DNA from: Sphingobacterium athyrii
GTDB taxonomy: Bacteria; Bacteroidota; Bacteroidia; Sphingobacteriales; Sphingobacteriaceae
Length of the DNA: 64,000 bases
Direction of reading: 5' to 3'
Assembly (NCBI RefSeq): GCF_003071065.1
Contig: NZ_QCXX01000006.1
Location: 124,001-188,000 of the forward strand
The translations under genes and the position numbers were made by a program. Positions 6,845-15,199 of the stretch are shown here, piece after piece. Each line of letters opens with the position of its first letter. Within the stretch, counting starts at the first letter, position 1. The notes under the pieces are model-generated. The model did not search any database. It was given only the letters and a program-made list of their open reading frames with translations, and had not been told where the DNA came from.

Positions 6845-9800
6845 ATGAAGAAAGTTGTACAAAATATCGTTTCATTTTCACTGAAACATTCCCTGGTGGT
6901 GCTGTTTTTTACGCTGGCTTTATTGTTCGGCGGAATTTACGCTTACCTGCATACGCCGATCGAAGCATTCCCGGACGTGACCAATACCCGTGTCCGGATC
7001 ATCACGCAATGGCCGGGACGCAGTGCCGAAGAAATCGAGAAATTCGTCACGCTGCCCGTCACCAAGGAAATGAACACCATCCCGAAAAAGACGGATGTAC
7101 GGTCGATCTCGCTGTTTGGGCTCTCTGTCGTCACGGTCCAGTTTGAGGATGGTGTGGAAGACTTCTATGCGCAACAATATGCCGGCAACAAGATGCGTTC
7201 CATTGAGCTGCCGGAAGGAGCGGAGAGCTCCATCGAACCACCGTCGGGTGCCACGGGAGAAATCTTCCGCTATGTGGTCAAGAGCAACCTGCCGATCAAG
7301 GAGGTATCTGCCATTCAGGACTGGGTGATCGAACGGGAGCTCGTCGGGGTGCCGGGCGTAGCGGATGTCGTGAGCTTCGGCGGTGAAGAAAAGATCTATG
7401 AAATAAAGATCAATCCAACGGAACTGGCCAACTACAACCTTTCGCCCTTGGATGTATATGAGGCGGTATCGCGCTCAAATATCAATGTGGGCGGAGATGT
7501 GATACAAAAAGGAAATCAGGCCTATGTGGTACGTGGTGTGGGCTTGCTGGATAAAATAGAAGATATTGGCAATATTTTGATCAAAGTGGTGGGTAATACG
7601 CCCATCCTGGTCAAGCATGTGGCTGAGATCGAACTGGGTGCCAAACCGCGGCTCGGACAGGTGGGGCTCAATCAGGAGGATGATCTGGTACAGGGTATCG
7701 TTATTATGCTCCGGGGTGAAAATCCATCAGCGGTAGTGACACGCCTGAAAGAAAAAATTGAGGAACTGAACGGCCGTATTTTACCTGAAAATGTCAAGAT
7801 CGAACCGGTGATTGACCGCACAAAATTGGTGAATAATACGGTACATACGGTGTCGAAAAACCTGATTGAGGGCGTTATCCTGGTTTCGATCATTGTCTTT
7901 ATCTTTTTGAACAACTGGAAGACGACCTTTATTGTGGCCTCGGTGATTCCATTGGCCTTCTTGTTTGCGATTATTTTATTGAAAATACAGGGTTTGCCGG
8001 CGAATCTGATTTCCATGGGGGCACTGGACTTTGGCCTATTGCTCGAGGGCACGTTGGTGATCGTGGAGACGGTTTTTGTCTCCCTGGAAAAGGAGGCGCA
8101 CCGGCTGGGGACGGCCCGTTTCAACAAGGTATCCAAACTGGGCATCATTAAAAAAAGTGCGGGTTCGGTGGCGGGGTATATCTTTTTTGCCTTACTGATC
8201 CTGATTGTCGCACTGACACCGATTTTCTCTTTTCAAAAGGTCGAAGGAAAGATGTTTTCGCCATTGGCCTTTACCCTCGGCTATGCCCTGTTGGGCTCCC
8301 TGGTCCTGAGTCTGACCTATGTGCCTGCAATGTGTAAGTATCTGCTGAAGACGAATATCAAAGAGGATGATAATAAAATAACTAGGGTCAGCCGAAAGGT
8401 AATTTTTAGTGGGTTCAAAAAAGCTTTTGATCATCCAAAATGGACCTTGGCGCTTTTTGGACTGGTGCTGGTTGTTTGTATGGTGCGCTTTAGCCATTAC
8501 GGTTCGGAATTCCTGCCCAAGCTTAATGAGGGGGCCATTTATGTCCGTGCGACATTGCCCAATAGTGTCAACCTGGAGGAATCGGTCAAGTTGACGAAAA
8601 CAATGAAAACCAAATTGATCGACCAATTTGATGAGATTGATTTTATTATGACGCAGACGGGTAGACCCAATGACGGGACGGATCCGACCGGGTTTTTTAA
8701 TATCGAATTTAATATTGAACTGAAACCGGAGGGGGAGTGGAAGCGGAAAATATCGAAAGAGAAACTGATCGGGCAGATGCGCGATAGCCTGCAGACTTTC
8801 CCGGGAATCAATTTTGGTTTTAGCCAGCCGATTCAGGACAATGTGGAGGAATATGTGGCCGGCGTAAAAAGTCCGCTGGTGATCAAGATTTTTGGTGAGA
8901 ACTTGCAGGATCTGGAGAACAAAGCCAATAAGTTTGCTGAATCGCTCAAGAAGGTAGCAGGTATCACGGATGTGAATGTATTTAAAAATATTGGTCTGCC
9001 CGAACTGCGGATTCAGCTGCACGACTCCAAGATGGCGAAGTATGGGGTGTCGACCAGAGATGTGCAGTCGGTCATCGAGATGACCATCGGGGGACAGTCC
9101 GTGACGCATTTTTACGACAATGAGCGCATCTTTGATGTCCGCCTGCGCTTTCAGAAACAGTACCGGGACAGCCCCGAAAAGATCGGAAACATCATTATTC
9201 CGACGATGAATGACCAGAAGGTGCCGCTGCGGGAAATCGCAACTATAGACTATCATACGGGACCGGCCTTTATCTACCGCGACGGGAATTCGCGCTATAT
9301 CGGTGTTGGATTTAATATTGAAGGCAGGGATCTGGGCAGTACCATCGCGGATGCGAAAAAACAGATCGCGGCTGATATTAAATTGCCCAAGTCTTACAAG
9401 GTTGTCTGGGCCGGTGAGTTTGAAAGCAAGGAAAGGGCCACCAAACAGCTGATGAACGTGGTGCCGGTTTCCCTGCTATTGATCTTGCTTTTGCTCTACG
9501 CCAATTTTGGCAATCTTAAAGATACGCTGATCTCCTCCCTGACGCTTGCCTTTGCATTTATCGGTGGGTTTGTATCCCTATGGATGACGGGGACGACATT
9601 TGGGATCTCGGCCGGTATCGGTTTTATTATTCTCTTTGGCGTGGCAACGATCGACGGAATTGTCTTAATAGGCGTCATGAAGGAAAACCTGCTGCACAAG
9701 ATGGGCTTGAAACCTGCTATTTATGAAGCCGTAAAAAGCCGGATCCGGCCGATCTTAATGATTGCACTCATGGGAGCGATGGGCTTATTGCCAGCTGCCC

Positions 9801-9940
9801 TGTCCAATGGCATGGGATCTGAAATCCAGAAACCCTTGGCCATTATGATTGTCGGCGGTTTGATTATCTGTATGATTCTTTCGTTTTCCATTCTCCCGAT
9901 TGTCTTCTACTACGCTTACAAAAGAGAAAATAGAGATTAA
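6845..9940 (+). CDS. CusA/CzcA-family heavy-metal RND efflux pump
   Basis: This 1031-residue inner-membrane pump exports heavy-metal ions using the proton gradient. It has the standard RND plan: TM1 near residues 14-33, a large porter loop, TM2-6 (about 338-490), a second porter loop and TM8-12 (about 870-1025). The TM4 motif, which in CzcA reads D-F-G-x3-D-G-x5-E, is present as D395-F-G-L-L-L-E401-G with E408, so the second aspartate is replaced by glutamate. Met-rich clusters that would mark a Cu/Ag-specific CusA are not obvious, so a divalent cation is slightly favoured. It is the last gene of the operon and is followed by a hairpin terminator. Confidence 0.93.
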   Translation: MKKVVQNIVSFSLKHSLVVLFFTLALLFGGIYAYLHTPIEAFPDVTNTRVRIITQWPGRSAEEIEKFVTLPVTKEMNTIPKKTDVRSISLFGLSVVTVQFEDGVEDFYAQQYAGNKMRSIELPEGAESSIEPPSGATGEIFRYVVKSNLPIKEVSAIQDWVIERELVGVPGVADVVSFGGEEKIYEIKINPTELANYNLSPLDVYEAVSRSNINVGGDVIQKGNQAYVVRGVGLLDKIEDIGNILIKVVGNTPILVKHVAEIELGAKPRLGQVGLNQEDDLVQGIVIMLRGENPSAVVTRLKEKIEELNGRILPENVKIEPVIDRTKLVNNTVHTVSKNLIEGVILVSIIVFIFLNNWKTTFIVASVIPLAFLFAIILLKIQGLPANLISMGALDFGLLLEGTLVIVETVFVSLEKEAHRLGTARFNKVSKLGIIKKSAGSVAGYIFFALLILIVALTPIFSFQKVEGKMFSPLAFTLGYALLGSLVLSLTYVPAMCKYLLKTNIKEDDNKITRVSRKVIFSGFKKAFDHPKWTLALFGLVLVVCMVRFSHYGSEFLPKLNEGAIYVRATLPNSVNLEESVKLTKTMKTKLIDQFDEIDFIMTQTGRPNDGTDPTGFFNIEFNIELKPEGEWKRKISKEKLIGQMRDSLQTFPGINFGFSQPIQDNVEEYVAGVKSPLVIKIFGENLQDLENKANKFAESLKKVAGITDVNVFKNIGLPELRIQLHDSKMAKYGVSTRDVQSVIEMTIGGQSVTHFYDNERIFDVRLRFQKQYRDSPEKIGNIIIPTMNDQKVPLREIATIDYHTGPAFIYRDGNSRYIGVGFNIEGRDLGSTIADAKKQIAADIKLPKSYKVVWAGEFESKERATKQLMNVVPVSLLLILLLLYANFGNLKDTLISSLTLAFAFIGGFVSLWMTGTTFGISAGIGFIILFGVATIDGIVLIGVMKENLLHKMGLKPAIYEAVKSRIRPILMIALMGAMGLLPAALSNGMGSEIQKPLAIMIVGGLIICMILSFSILPIVFYYAYKRENRD

Positions 9941-9971
9941 GTACCCATTTTTTATTCATTATATACTTGAT

Positions 9972-10014
9972 AAAGGCTGCCTATCCGATCGGACAGTGCA
10001 GCCTTTGTTGTTTT
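9972..10014 (+). terminator. Rho-independent-type terminator after the efflux operon
   Basis: The arms AAAGGCTGC (9972-9980) and GCAGCCTTT (9998-10006) pair perfectly over 9 bp with a 17-base loop, followed by a T-rich run. It stops the plus-strand efflux operon and also faces the converging ABC operon that ends at 10035. Confidence 0.75.
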
Positions 10015-10034
10015 AGTATATTAAAGCGATGCGA

Positions 10035-11027
10035 TCAGCTCCTTATTTCCCTTCGCATAAAAATGTAATAGGACCAGGCAAAGCAGACCATCATGGCGGC
10101 GGTGAGTCCACTGATCTGGGGCCAGACCATCAGAAAACTTTCGCGAAAGGAGAGTGGTGAAGGGATGGCGCCCACCATCTGTTCCATGGCGATAGGGCCA
10201 AGGCTGCGTACCGAAGGCATCAGCAGGGTGGTCGTGGCATCGGTATAGAGCTGGCTTGGCGATAAGCGAAGCAGGTTTAAGATCAATTCATTGTAACCAA
10301 GATATTCCTGTTCGGAGATGTAATTGGGATTGGGTAAAAATGGTCGAATGGCCAAATTTACCAGGATAGGAAAGAATATGGTAAAAAATAGCCAGATGCC
10401 GATTGCGGTGAGTGCTGAAGTGGCCGGCTGACGAAAGCGGATCGACAACAGGATGGACAGGCTCAGCCAGAAAGCAACATATAGCACACTGATTAGAGTG
10501 AAACCCAAAATACGCAGCAATTCCTGGGGTTCTATCCGCACACCGGTACCAATGAGTCCGCCACCGATCATCAACAGGGCCAACGCGACAAATAATGTAC
10601 CCACAACGACCAGTGGTGCCAGAAATTTGGCGAACAATAGATTGTCGCGGTAAATTGGTTGTGCCAGCAAACGGGTGAGTGTCCCATTGTTATATTCTGC
10701 ATTGACGGCGTCAAAACCAAGGGCTATGCCCAATAATGGTGCTAGAAAGTTTAAAAAAACATGAAACGGCGGAATGGAATTGTCCGTTGTGGTCAGGAGC
10801 TTTAGATATAGAAATGACTGATCGGGATCACGCATATTGCTGACAGCGTCCTTGAGCCCCATGGAAGAAACATACAGGGATGCTCCGAAGGTCAGTACGA
10901 TGAGCAGGATCAGAATAATAAAACGCCAGCTGCGGATATGTGCCGCGATTTCTTTGCGGACCAGCACCTGCATCGGAACGGATGGTCGGTTATTGATATC
11001 TTTTGAAGAAACCGTTGGATTTTTCAT
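10035..11027 (-). CDS. ABC-2-type transporter permease
   Basis: This 330-residue membrane protein has about six TM segments. The first follows the cytoplasmic start (IILILLIVLTFGASLYVSSM near residues 36-56), then a long extracytoplasmic loop, then LGIALGFDAVNAEYNNGTLTRLLAQP, the characteristic membrane-entry motif of ABC-2 permeases. It overlaps the upstream ATPase gene by 38 bases, so the two form one exporter. With the NEW3-domain protein at 12013 the set resembles three-gene exporters related to NosFY-type systems. The substrate is unknown. The ATG at 11027 fits the overlap; a later start would remove part of the N-terminus before TM1. Confidence 0.87.
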   Translation of the reverse strand: MKNPTVSSKDINNRPSVPMQVLVRKEIAAHIRSWRFIILILLIVLTFGASLYVSSMGLKDAVSNMRDPDQSFLYLKLLTTTDNSIPPFHVFLNFLAPLLGIALGFDAVNAEYNNGTLTRLLAQPIYRDNLLFAKFLAPLVVVGTLFVALALLMIGGGLIGTGVRIEPQELLRILGFTLISVLYVAFWLSLSILLSIRFRQPATSALTAIGIWLFFTIFFPILVNLAIRPFLPNPNYISEQEYLGYNELILNLLRLSPSQLYTDATTTLLMPSVRSLGPIAMEQMVGAIPSPLSFRESFLMVWPQISGLTAAMMVCFAWSYYIFMRREIRS

Positions 11028-11988
11028 AGACAGTATTTGTTGTTATGCTGTTCTCAAAATATGTATTATAAATATCGTCGAGCTGGTAGTCATTGCGGTT
11101 TACGGAAACAATATCAGCACCATTGTTGACCAGAATGCGTACGGCGGCCGCGGTGGCATCGTTGTCGGTTATCAACTCGATCGAATGCCCTGTGATAGCA
11201 AGTTTGCGAATTCCAGGCAGCACATGGAGCGCTTGCTCAATTTTTGCGCTATCGCCTGGGGGCTGTTCAAGAGTAATGACTGTGCTGACTCCTTTCTGCT
11301 GTTGCAGGTTTTGGGCCAGGCTTTCAATAGATCCTTCGACCAGTAACTTACCGCCAACGAAAATGCCCACCCGATCGCATACACGCTGTACCTGGTGGAG
11401 GTGGTGTGAAGAAAGCAGGACTGTAAGGTTATGCTCCCTGCTGAGCTTCTTGATGAGTTCCAGGAATTCATCAACGCCCTTGGGATCAATGCCCAGCGTA
11501 GGTTCGTCAAGAATGGCAACCTCGGGAGCCTTGATCAGCACCTCGGCCAAGCCCAGACGTTGTTTCATCCCGCGGGAAAAAGCACCCGTTTTTTTATGCA
11601 TCTCCCGTTCGAGTCCCACGACATGCAACATGTCTTTAGCGGCAGCTTGTGCATAGGATTCTGTAAGTCCATTTAATTCGGCAATGAAACATAGGTTTTC
11701 CAACGCTGTCATGTCCGGGTAAAAACCTACATTGTCGGGAAGGTAGCCAACTTTGCGTTTCACTGCGATAGGATTGCGCGTGGCATTATGGCCACAGACA
11801 TGGGCTGTACCGGCCGTGGGTTCGGTCAGGCCCAGCATCATGAGAATACTGGTTGTCTTTCCGGCGCCATTGGGACCAAGTAGGCCAAAGATCTCTCCGC
11901 GATAAATATGCAGGTCCAACTTGTCTACGGCGGTTACTTTACCGTAGTTTTTGGTCAGGCCTGTCAATTGAATGATAGGATCCTTCAT
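10990..11988 (-). CDS. ABC transporter ATP-binding protein
   Basis: This 332-residue ATPase powers the neighbouring permease. Walker A is GPNGAGKTT (about residues 38-46), the signature motif appears as FSRGMKQRLGLAEVL rather than LSGGQ, Walker B is VAILDEPTLGIDP, and the switch His follows in LLSSHHLHQV. The C-terminal 100 residues form the regulatory extension seen in CcmA/NatA/NosF-type ATPases. The F-S-R-G-M-K-Q-R signature is typical for this exporter class. The start lies 24 bases after the NEW3 gene, consistent with one operon in the order NEW3 protein, ATPase, permease. Confidence 0.92.
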   Translation of the reverse strand: MKDPIIQLTGLTKNYGKVTAVDKLDLHIYRGEIFGLLGPNGAGKTTSILMMLGLTEPTAGTAHVCGHNATRNPIAVKRKVGYLPDNVGFYPDMTALENLCFIAELNGLTESYAQAAAKDMLHVVGLEREMHKKTGAFSRGMKQRLGLAEVLIKAPEVAILDEPTLGIDPKGVDEFLELIKKLSREHNLTVLLSSHHLHQVQRVCDRVGIFVGGKLLVEGSIESLAQNLQQQKGVSTVITLEQPPGDSAKIEQALHVLPGIRKLAITGHSIELITDNDATAAAVRILVNNGADIVSVNRNDYQLDDIYNTYFENSITTNTVYEKSNGFFKRYQ

Positions 11989-12012
11989 AATGATAGTCTT
12001 TTTGTCGCGCCC

Positions 12013-12867
12013 TTATCTGCGGCCGTATTTGCGGATAAGATAATACACCAAGCCAATAGCCAATACGATGACCAGCATGCCGATCCAGCCGGAAAGCAAA
12101 GAGGTCTTGACGATCATACGGAATGAAATGTCGGCGTTGCTGTTGGATGACTTGATCTCGAATTTGGCCGCATAGTCACCGGCGATAGTCTTGTCGGGAA
12201 CTTTTAGGTTGACTTTGACGTCGATAGATTTACCTGCTTCGAGCTGTTTGATAGTCGAGGGATCGAAGCTTGCCTCCCATCTGCTGGGTAATTGGGACGT
12301 CAGTTCCAGTATATTGAGCGGAAGAGTACCTGTGTTTTTGACTTTAAGCAGAATTTCCTTGCTGCTGCCGGATACGACTTCGTCGCTGAGTCTTCCACTT
12401 GGTGTGGTCAGCTCAAGTGCATAAGAGCCCTTGACGACTGCTTCCAGATCGAGTTGTAGCGTATCTTTTGAAGATATGGCTTTTACGGGGATTTTATATT
12501 TATCGGGCTTAGCAGTGATGGGACAACTGATTTCAATGCTGATTTCCTGTACTTTATTGGGCTGCATCTGCAGGGAAGTCACTTGCGACCCTTCTACGCG
12601 GTAGCTAATCTGCCATCCGTCGGGTAGCTGTGCATTCAAGTTGTAGTTGACCAATTGAGCAGATCCATTGGTCAGAGTCGTGGTATAACGAAAAGGTTCA
12701 TTGCTAGGGGCCTCAATATTGATCAACCTCGCTTCAAAACTGGATTTGAGCGGTTTCACGGTTTGCCCCGATAGATAAAGGCTGTTTGCCAGCACAATAA
12801 GTGCGATAAAAAATGGCCTGAAAGAAAAATGTCGGTCTGTGTTTGTAATTAGTAATTTTGTTAACAT
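12013..12867 (-). CDS. Secreted, membrane-anchored NEW3-domain protein
   Basis: The protein starts with a signal sequence (hydrophobic stretch FFIALIVLANSLYLSG near residues 20-35). Two or three Ig-like beta-sandwich repeats follow, of the NEW3 type: FRYTTTLTNGSAQLVNYNLNAQLPDGW and LLKVKNTGTLPLNILELTSQLPSRW share the same pattern. A C-terminal TM helix (GWIGMLVIVLAIGLVYYLI, about 258-277) is followed by RKYGRR, so the repeats face the periplasm. It is the first gene of the ABC exporter operon and probably an accessory factor on the outer face of the membrane. A perfect FNR-type box lies about 110 bases upstream. Confidence 0.78.
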   Translation of the reverse strand: MLTKLLITNTDRHFSFRPFFIALIVLANSLYLSGQTVKPLKSSFEARLINIEAPSNEPFRYTTTLTNGSAQLVNYNLNAQLPDGWQISYRVEGSQVTSLQMQPNKVQEISIEISCPITAKPDKYKIPVKAISSKDTLQLDLEAVVKGSYALELTTPSGRLSDEVVSGSSKEILLKVKNTGTLPLNILELTSQLPSRWEASFDPSTIKQLEAGKSIDVKVNLKVPDKTIAGDYAAKFEIKSSNSNADISFRMIVKTSLLSGWIGMLVIVLAIGLVYYLIRKYGRR

Positions 12868-12976
12868 GATCCAATAACTAAAATTTATATTTAAATAGAA
12901 TATTAGCTTTTAAAAAATGTCGGTTTGGGGTATCAGGTACCTTTTTGAAAAAACCGCTCCCAAATTAAAAATCAAT

Positions 12977-12990
12977 TTGATAAAAATCAA
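12977..12990. promoter_or_regulatory. FNR/Crp-type box upstream of the NEW3-ABC operon
   Basis: TTGAT-AAAA-ATCAA is a perfect match to the FNR consensus TTGAT-N4-ATCAA. Its centre lies 116 bases before the NEW3 start codon. AT-rich DNA can yield such palindromes by chance, so the role remains inferred. The cognate factor may be the FNR-like protein encoded at 22832-23533. Confidence 0.45.
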
Positions 12991-13078
12991 GGGTGAAAGA
13001 AAAAAACAATTGTAAAAAAAATGTGCTTAAATGAACTGTAAGCCGATAATTTGTGCTGAATGCCAGAGCGGACTGCCG

Positions 13079-13369
13079 TCAGTCGAAATTTACTGACCGG
13101 AAGGTCTTCTTAATAATAGTCTTGGTGTTTTCTGCCAATTCATCCAGTGTGCAGTGTATTGATCGTAATTGTGTCTTCGGAACCTCTGTGTCGTTCAGGA
13201 GAAGATTGATGCGCAATCGCCGGATGTCCGAGGCCTCATGGTCACCAAGTAATTCATCAAATAATTCCTGAATAATCTTTTCGCAGCTGTTCTGGTCGAA
13301 ACTGGCGATAGTGATATAACGTCCGTGGCAGTACATCTGTAATTCAATATAATAATTCGATGTTTTCAT
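13079..13369 (-). CDS. Small hypothetical protein downstream of hsp20
   Basis: This is a 96-residue soluble protein beginning MKTSNYYIELQMYCHGRY. I do not recognise the family. It is rich in charged residues (SCEKIIQELFDELLGD, then RRLRINLLLND), with an alpha-beta pattern and no signal peptide or membrane segment. The ATG at 13369 is preferred to the upstream in-frame TTG at 13423, because that extension would read through the hairpin at 13397-13421. It follows hsp20 on the same strand, separated by that hairpin, so it would be transcribed only by read-through or from its own promoter. Confidence 0.6.
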   Translation of the reverse strand: MKTSNYYIELQMYCHGRYITIASFDQNSCEKIIQELFDELLGDHEASDIRRLRINLLLNDTEVPKTQLRSIHCTLDELAENTKTIIKKTFRSVNFD

Positions 13370-13396
13370 AATCTTTGTATTAAAGACTGAAAAATA

Positions 13397-13421
13397 GGTT
13401 AGCCTCCAGTGGAGGCTAACC
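13397..13421 (-). terminator. Perfect 11-bp hairpin after hsp20
   Basis: GGTTAGCCTCC (13397-13407) and GGAGGCTAACC (13411-13421) form an 11-bp perfect stem with a 3-base loop. On the minus strand it is followed by TATTTTT. It lies 24 bases after the hsp20 stop, so it is a terminator or an attenuator before the small gene downstream. Confidence 0.75.
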
Positions 13422-13445
13422 AAGTTAAAGTTGCTATTTGAATCT

Positions 13446-13892
13446 TTAGGATATTTCGATCAGTCGTGGTTCTTTCTGCTTGGCCTCTTCTTTTTTAGGT
13501 ATTGTCAATCGCAGCATGCCATTTTCATAGCATGCCCGGATATTATCCTGGTCGACTACATCCTTCTGAAGCTCAAAGCTACGCTGGAAAGATTGGTAAC
13601 TGAACTCCCGGCGTGTGTAGTTTTCCTTATGTTCCTCATTTTGTTCCTCCTTAGCCGAGGATATGGTCAATAGGTTGCCATCGAGCGTCACCTTAAAATC
13701 ATCTTTGGCCATGCCCGGGGCAGCAACCTCAACTTCAAAAGTATCTCCGTTTTCCTTGATGTTGACCGCAGGAACGGTGGTACTTGTTGATGAGAAATTT
13801 TTGTTGTCCCAATTTAAAAGCTCACGGTTAAAATTATCAAACATGGGCGAAAAAAGTGAAAAATTGTTCCAGTTTCTTTTTGCAAGTTTCAT
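13446..13892 (-). CDS. Small heat-shock protein, Hsp20/alpha-crystallin family
   Basis: This 148-residue chaperone binds unfolding proteins under stress. Its alpha-crystallin domain spans about residues 42-135: VNIKENGDTFEVEVAAPGMAKDDFKVTLDGNLLTI is the start of the sandwich and YENGMLRLTIPK the conserved A-x-x-x-n-G-v-L hallmark. A C-terminal I-E-I motif (RLIEIS) matches the I-x-I anchor used for oligomer assembly. The leader contains a complete Shine-Dalgarno sequence (AAAAGGAGG at 13898-13906), 5 bases from the ATG, which is unusual for this phylum and suggests strong translation. A hairpin terminator follows. Confidence 0.93.
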   Translation of the reverse strand: MKLAKRNWNNFSLFSPMFDNFNRELLNWDNKNFSSTSTTVPAVNIKENGDTFEVEVAAPGMAKDDFKVTLDGNLLTISSAKEEQNEEHKENYTRREFSYQSFQRSFELQKDVVDQDNIRACYENGMLRLTIPKKEEAKQKEPRLIEIS

Positions 13893-14328
13893 AGTAACCT
13901 CCTTTTAATGAAGTATAACAATAATTTAAATTTGCCAGCCGGCCGACTGTATTAAATAATCCACAAAAAAAATACCGAGCTTAAAAAACTGAAATTTTTG
14001 CACCAAAACTGCCAAATTTTACATGATAAATTGACAGAAAAAATAGAGCTTTTAAAAAAAATGGCTATTTGAAGCTTTTTTAAACTATTTTCAATTGGAT
14101 CTTGTCCTTATAATAATCCATTTGATGGATAACTTAGTTATAAAGGTCAGGATTCTTTTATGTTCCTGGCCTTTTCTTTTTTTTGTGGGAAACTTTCGGC
14201 TCCGACCGATTGTTTATAAGATAGAATAATCGGCACAATGGACCGTACATGCTGTCGGACTTGACACGGTTGAATGTGTGCTTGTCGATTAGGGACTAGA
14301 GATTAGGTATTAAATTAAAAATTGATAT
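13893..14328. other. Intergenic region with hsp20 leader and an orphan terminator
   Basis: This 436-base AT-rich stretch holds the hsp20 leader at one end and the leader of the 14329 gene at the other. A small stem-loop (ATCCAT-TTG-ATGGAT, 14116-14130) precedes a plus-strand terminator at 14143-14184, although no plus-strand gene ends here. I see no protein-coding frame. Confidence 0.6.
14143..14184 (+). terminator. Orphan plus-strand terminator-like hairpin
   Basis: AAGGTCAGGA (14143-14152) pairs with TCCTGGCCTT (14164-14173), with one G-T pair, and is followed by a long T-rich run. There is no coding gene upstream on this strand for more than 2 kb, so it may end a small RNA or antisense transcript starting inside the hsp20 upstream region. 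Confidence 0.55.
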
Positions 14329-14925
14329 ATGAAACGGGAACAAATTGAAGCGTGGATTGCCGAGGGATATAACATTCTGGAACATAATAAACCCAAAATC
14401 GTCCAGGGGGATGTCTGGGAATATCTAAACAAATGTGATGGACAGGGCACCGATGTGTATGCGCTGTCGGAGTTGGCAAACTGGTCGAATCGGGAATTGT
14501 CGGAATTGGAACTGCGTAAATATGCGAAGGAGTACGGGCAATTGGGGGAGAAGCAATTCCTACGCAATGAAGCCATCCGAACGAAACAGTTTGATAAGTA
14601 TGTTGCATTCCTCAAACTATTTTATCCCAATAGTGTCGAAAAAGAGCTTGAGGAAGCTAAATTTTTGGCAGAAAGGGTACAGCAGCTGACCAAAGCAGAG
14701 ATGGAACAATGGGTCGTATCCAACAATATCAATGTCCTATTGTCCGATTTAAACTGTCTGGATGAATCGGCTATCATTACGGGAATGGTTGTCCCCTCCG
14801 AAGAACTGGTAAGTTATACCGATGGGGGATTACAGGATACCATGGACTGTCATGTGACGCCCATGGAATTTTTTAGCCACACGAACCACACTGCTTATTG
14901 GATAGATCCAAAAATAAAAGCCTAG
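14329..14925 (+). CDS. Hypothetical protein, 198 residues
   Basis: I do not recognise this protein. It is soluble, acidic and mostly helical, with no signal peptide. The N-terminus (MKREQIEAWIAEGYNILEHN) and the middle (LSEKQFLRNEAIRTKQ-like helices, VEKELEEAKFLAERVQQLTKAEMEQW) look like helical bundles. The last 50 residues are different, with DCHVTPMEFFSHTNHTAYW containing several His and one Cys that could bind metal. The ATG follows an AT-rich leader without a Shine-Dalgarno sequence. It stands alone between two terminators, so it is probably monocistronic. Confidence 0.72.
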   Translation: MKREQIEAWIAEGYNILEHNKPKIVQGDVWEYLNKCDGQGTDVYALSELANWSNRELSELELRKYAKEYGQLGEKQFLRNEAIRTKQFDKYVAFLKLFYPNSVEKELEEAKFLAERVQQLTKAEMEQWVVSNNINVLLSDLNCLDESAIITGMVVPSEELVSYTDGGLQDTMDCHVTPMEFFSHTNHTAYWIDPKIKA

Positions 14926-14943
14926 CATCAATGCCGGGCTTTT
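14916..14943 (+). terminator. Terminator overlapping the stop of the 14329 gene
   Basis: AAAAGCC (14916-14922) pairs with GGCTTTT (14937-14943), and an inner GCAT/ATGC pair extends the stem. The stop codon lies within the left arm. Confidence 0.65.
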
Positions 14944-15199
14944 GCCTGTAAAATGGCTCTCGAATTATCTTTTCCGCTTAATCGACGACATGAGTCTGTA
15001 CGGCCTTTTGCCAAGGCTGACGACTCTGGGTATATTTTTGCTTTTTGCCAATGGCGTCTTTCTGCTGATCTGGCTTGTCCTCCTGTATTTTGCGCTGACT
15101 TTTACGAATCGTAACTGATCTAATGCGGATATTAAAATAGATCCGCTTGTTGTGATGTTATCCCTATCTTTAGGGTCAAATAGATTATAAAAGCAAAAA

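Noticed and set aside
8192..9256. Long minus-strand open frame inside the RND pump gene
   Set aside because: It has no recognisable domain and mirrors the codon pattern of the well-supported pump on the plus strand.
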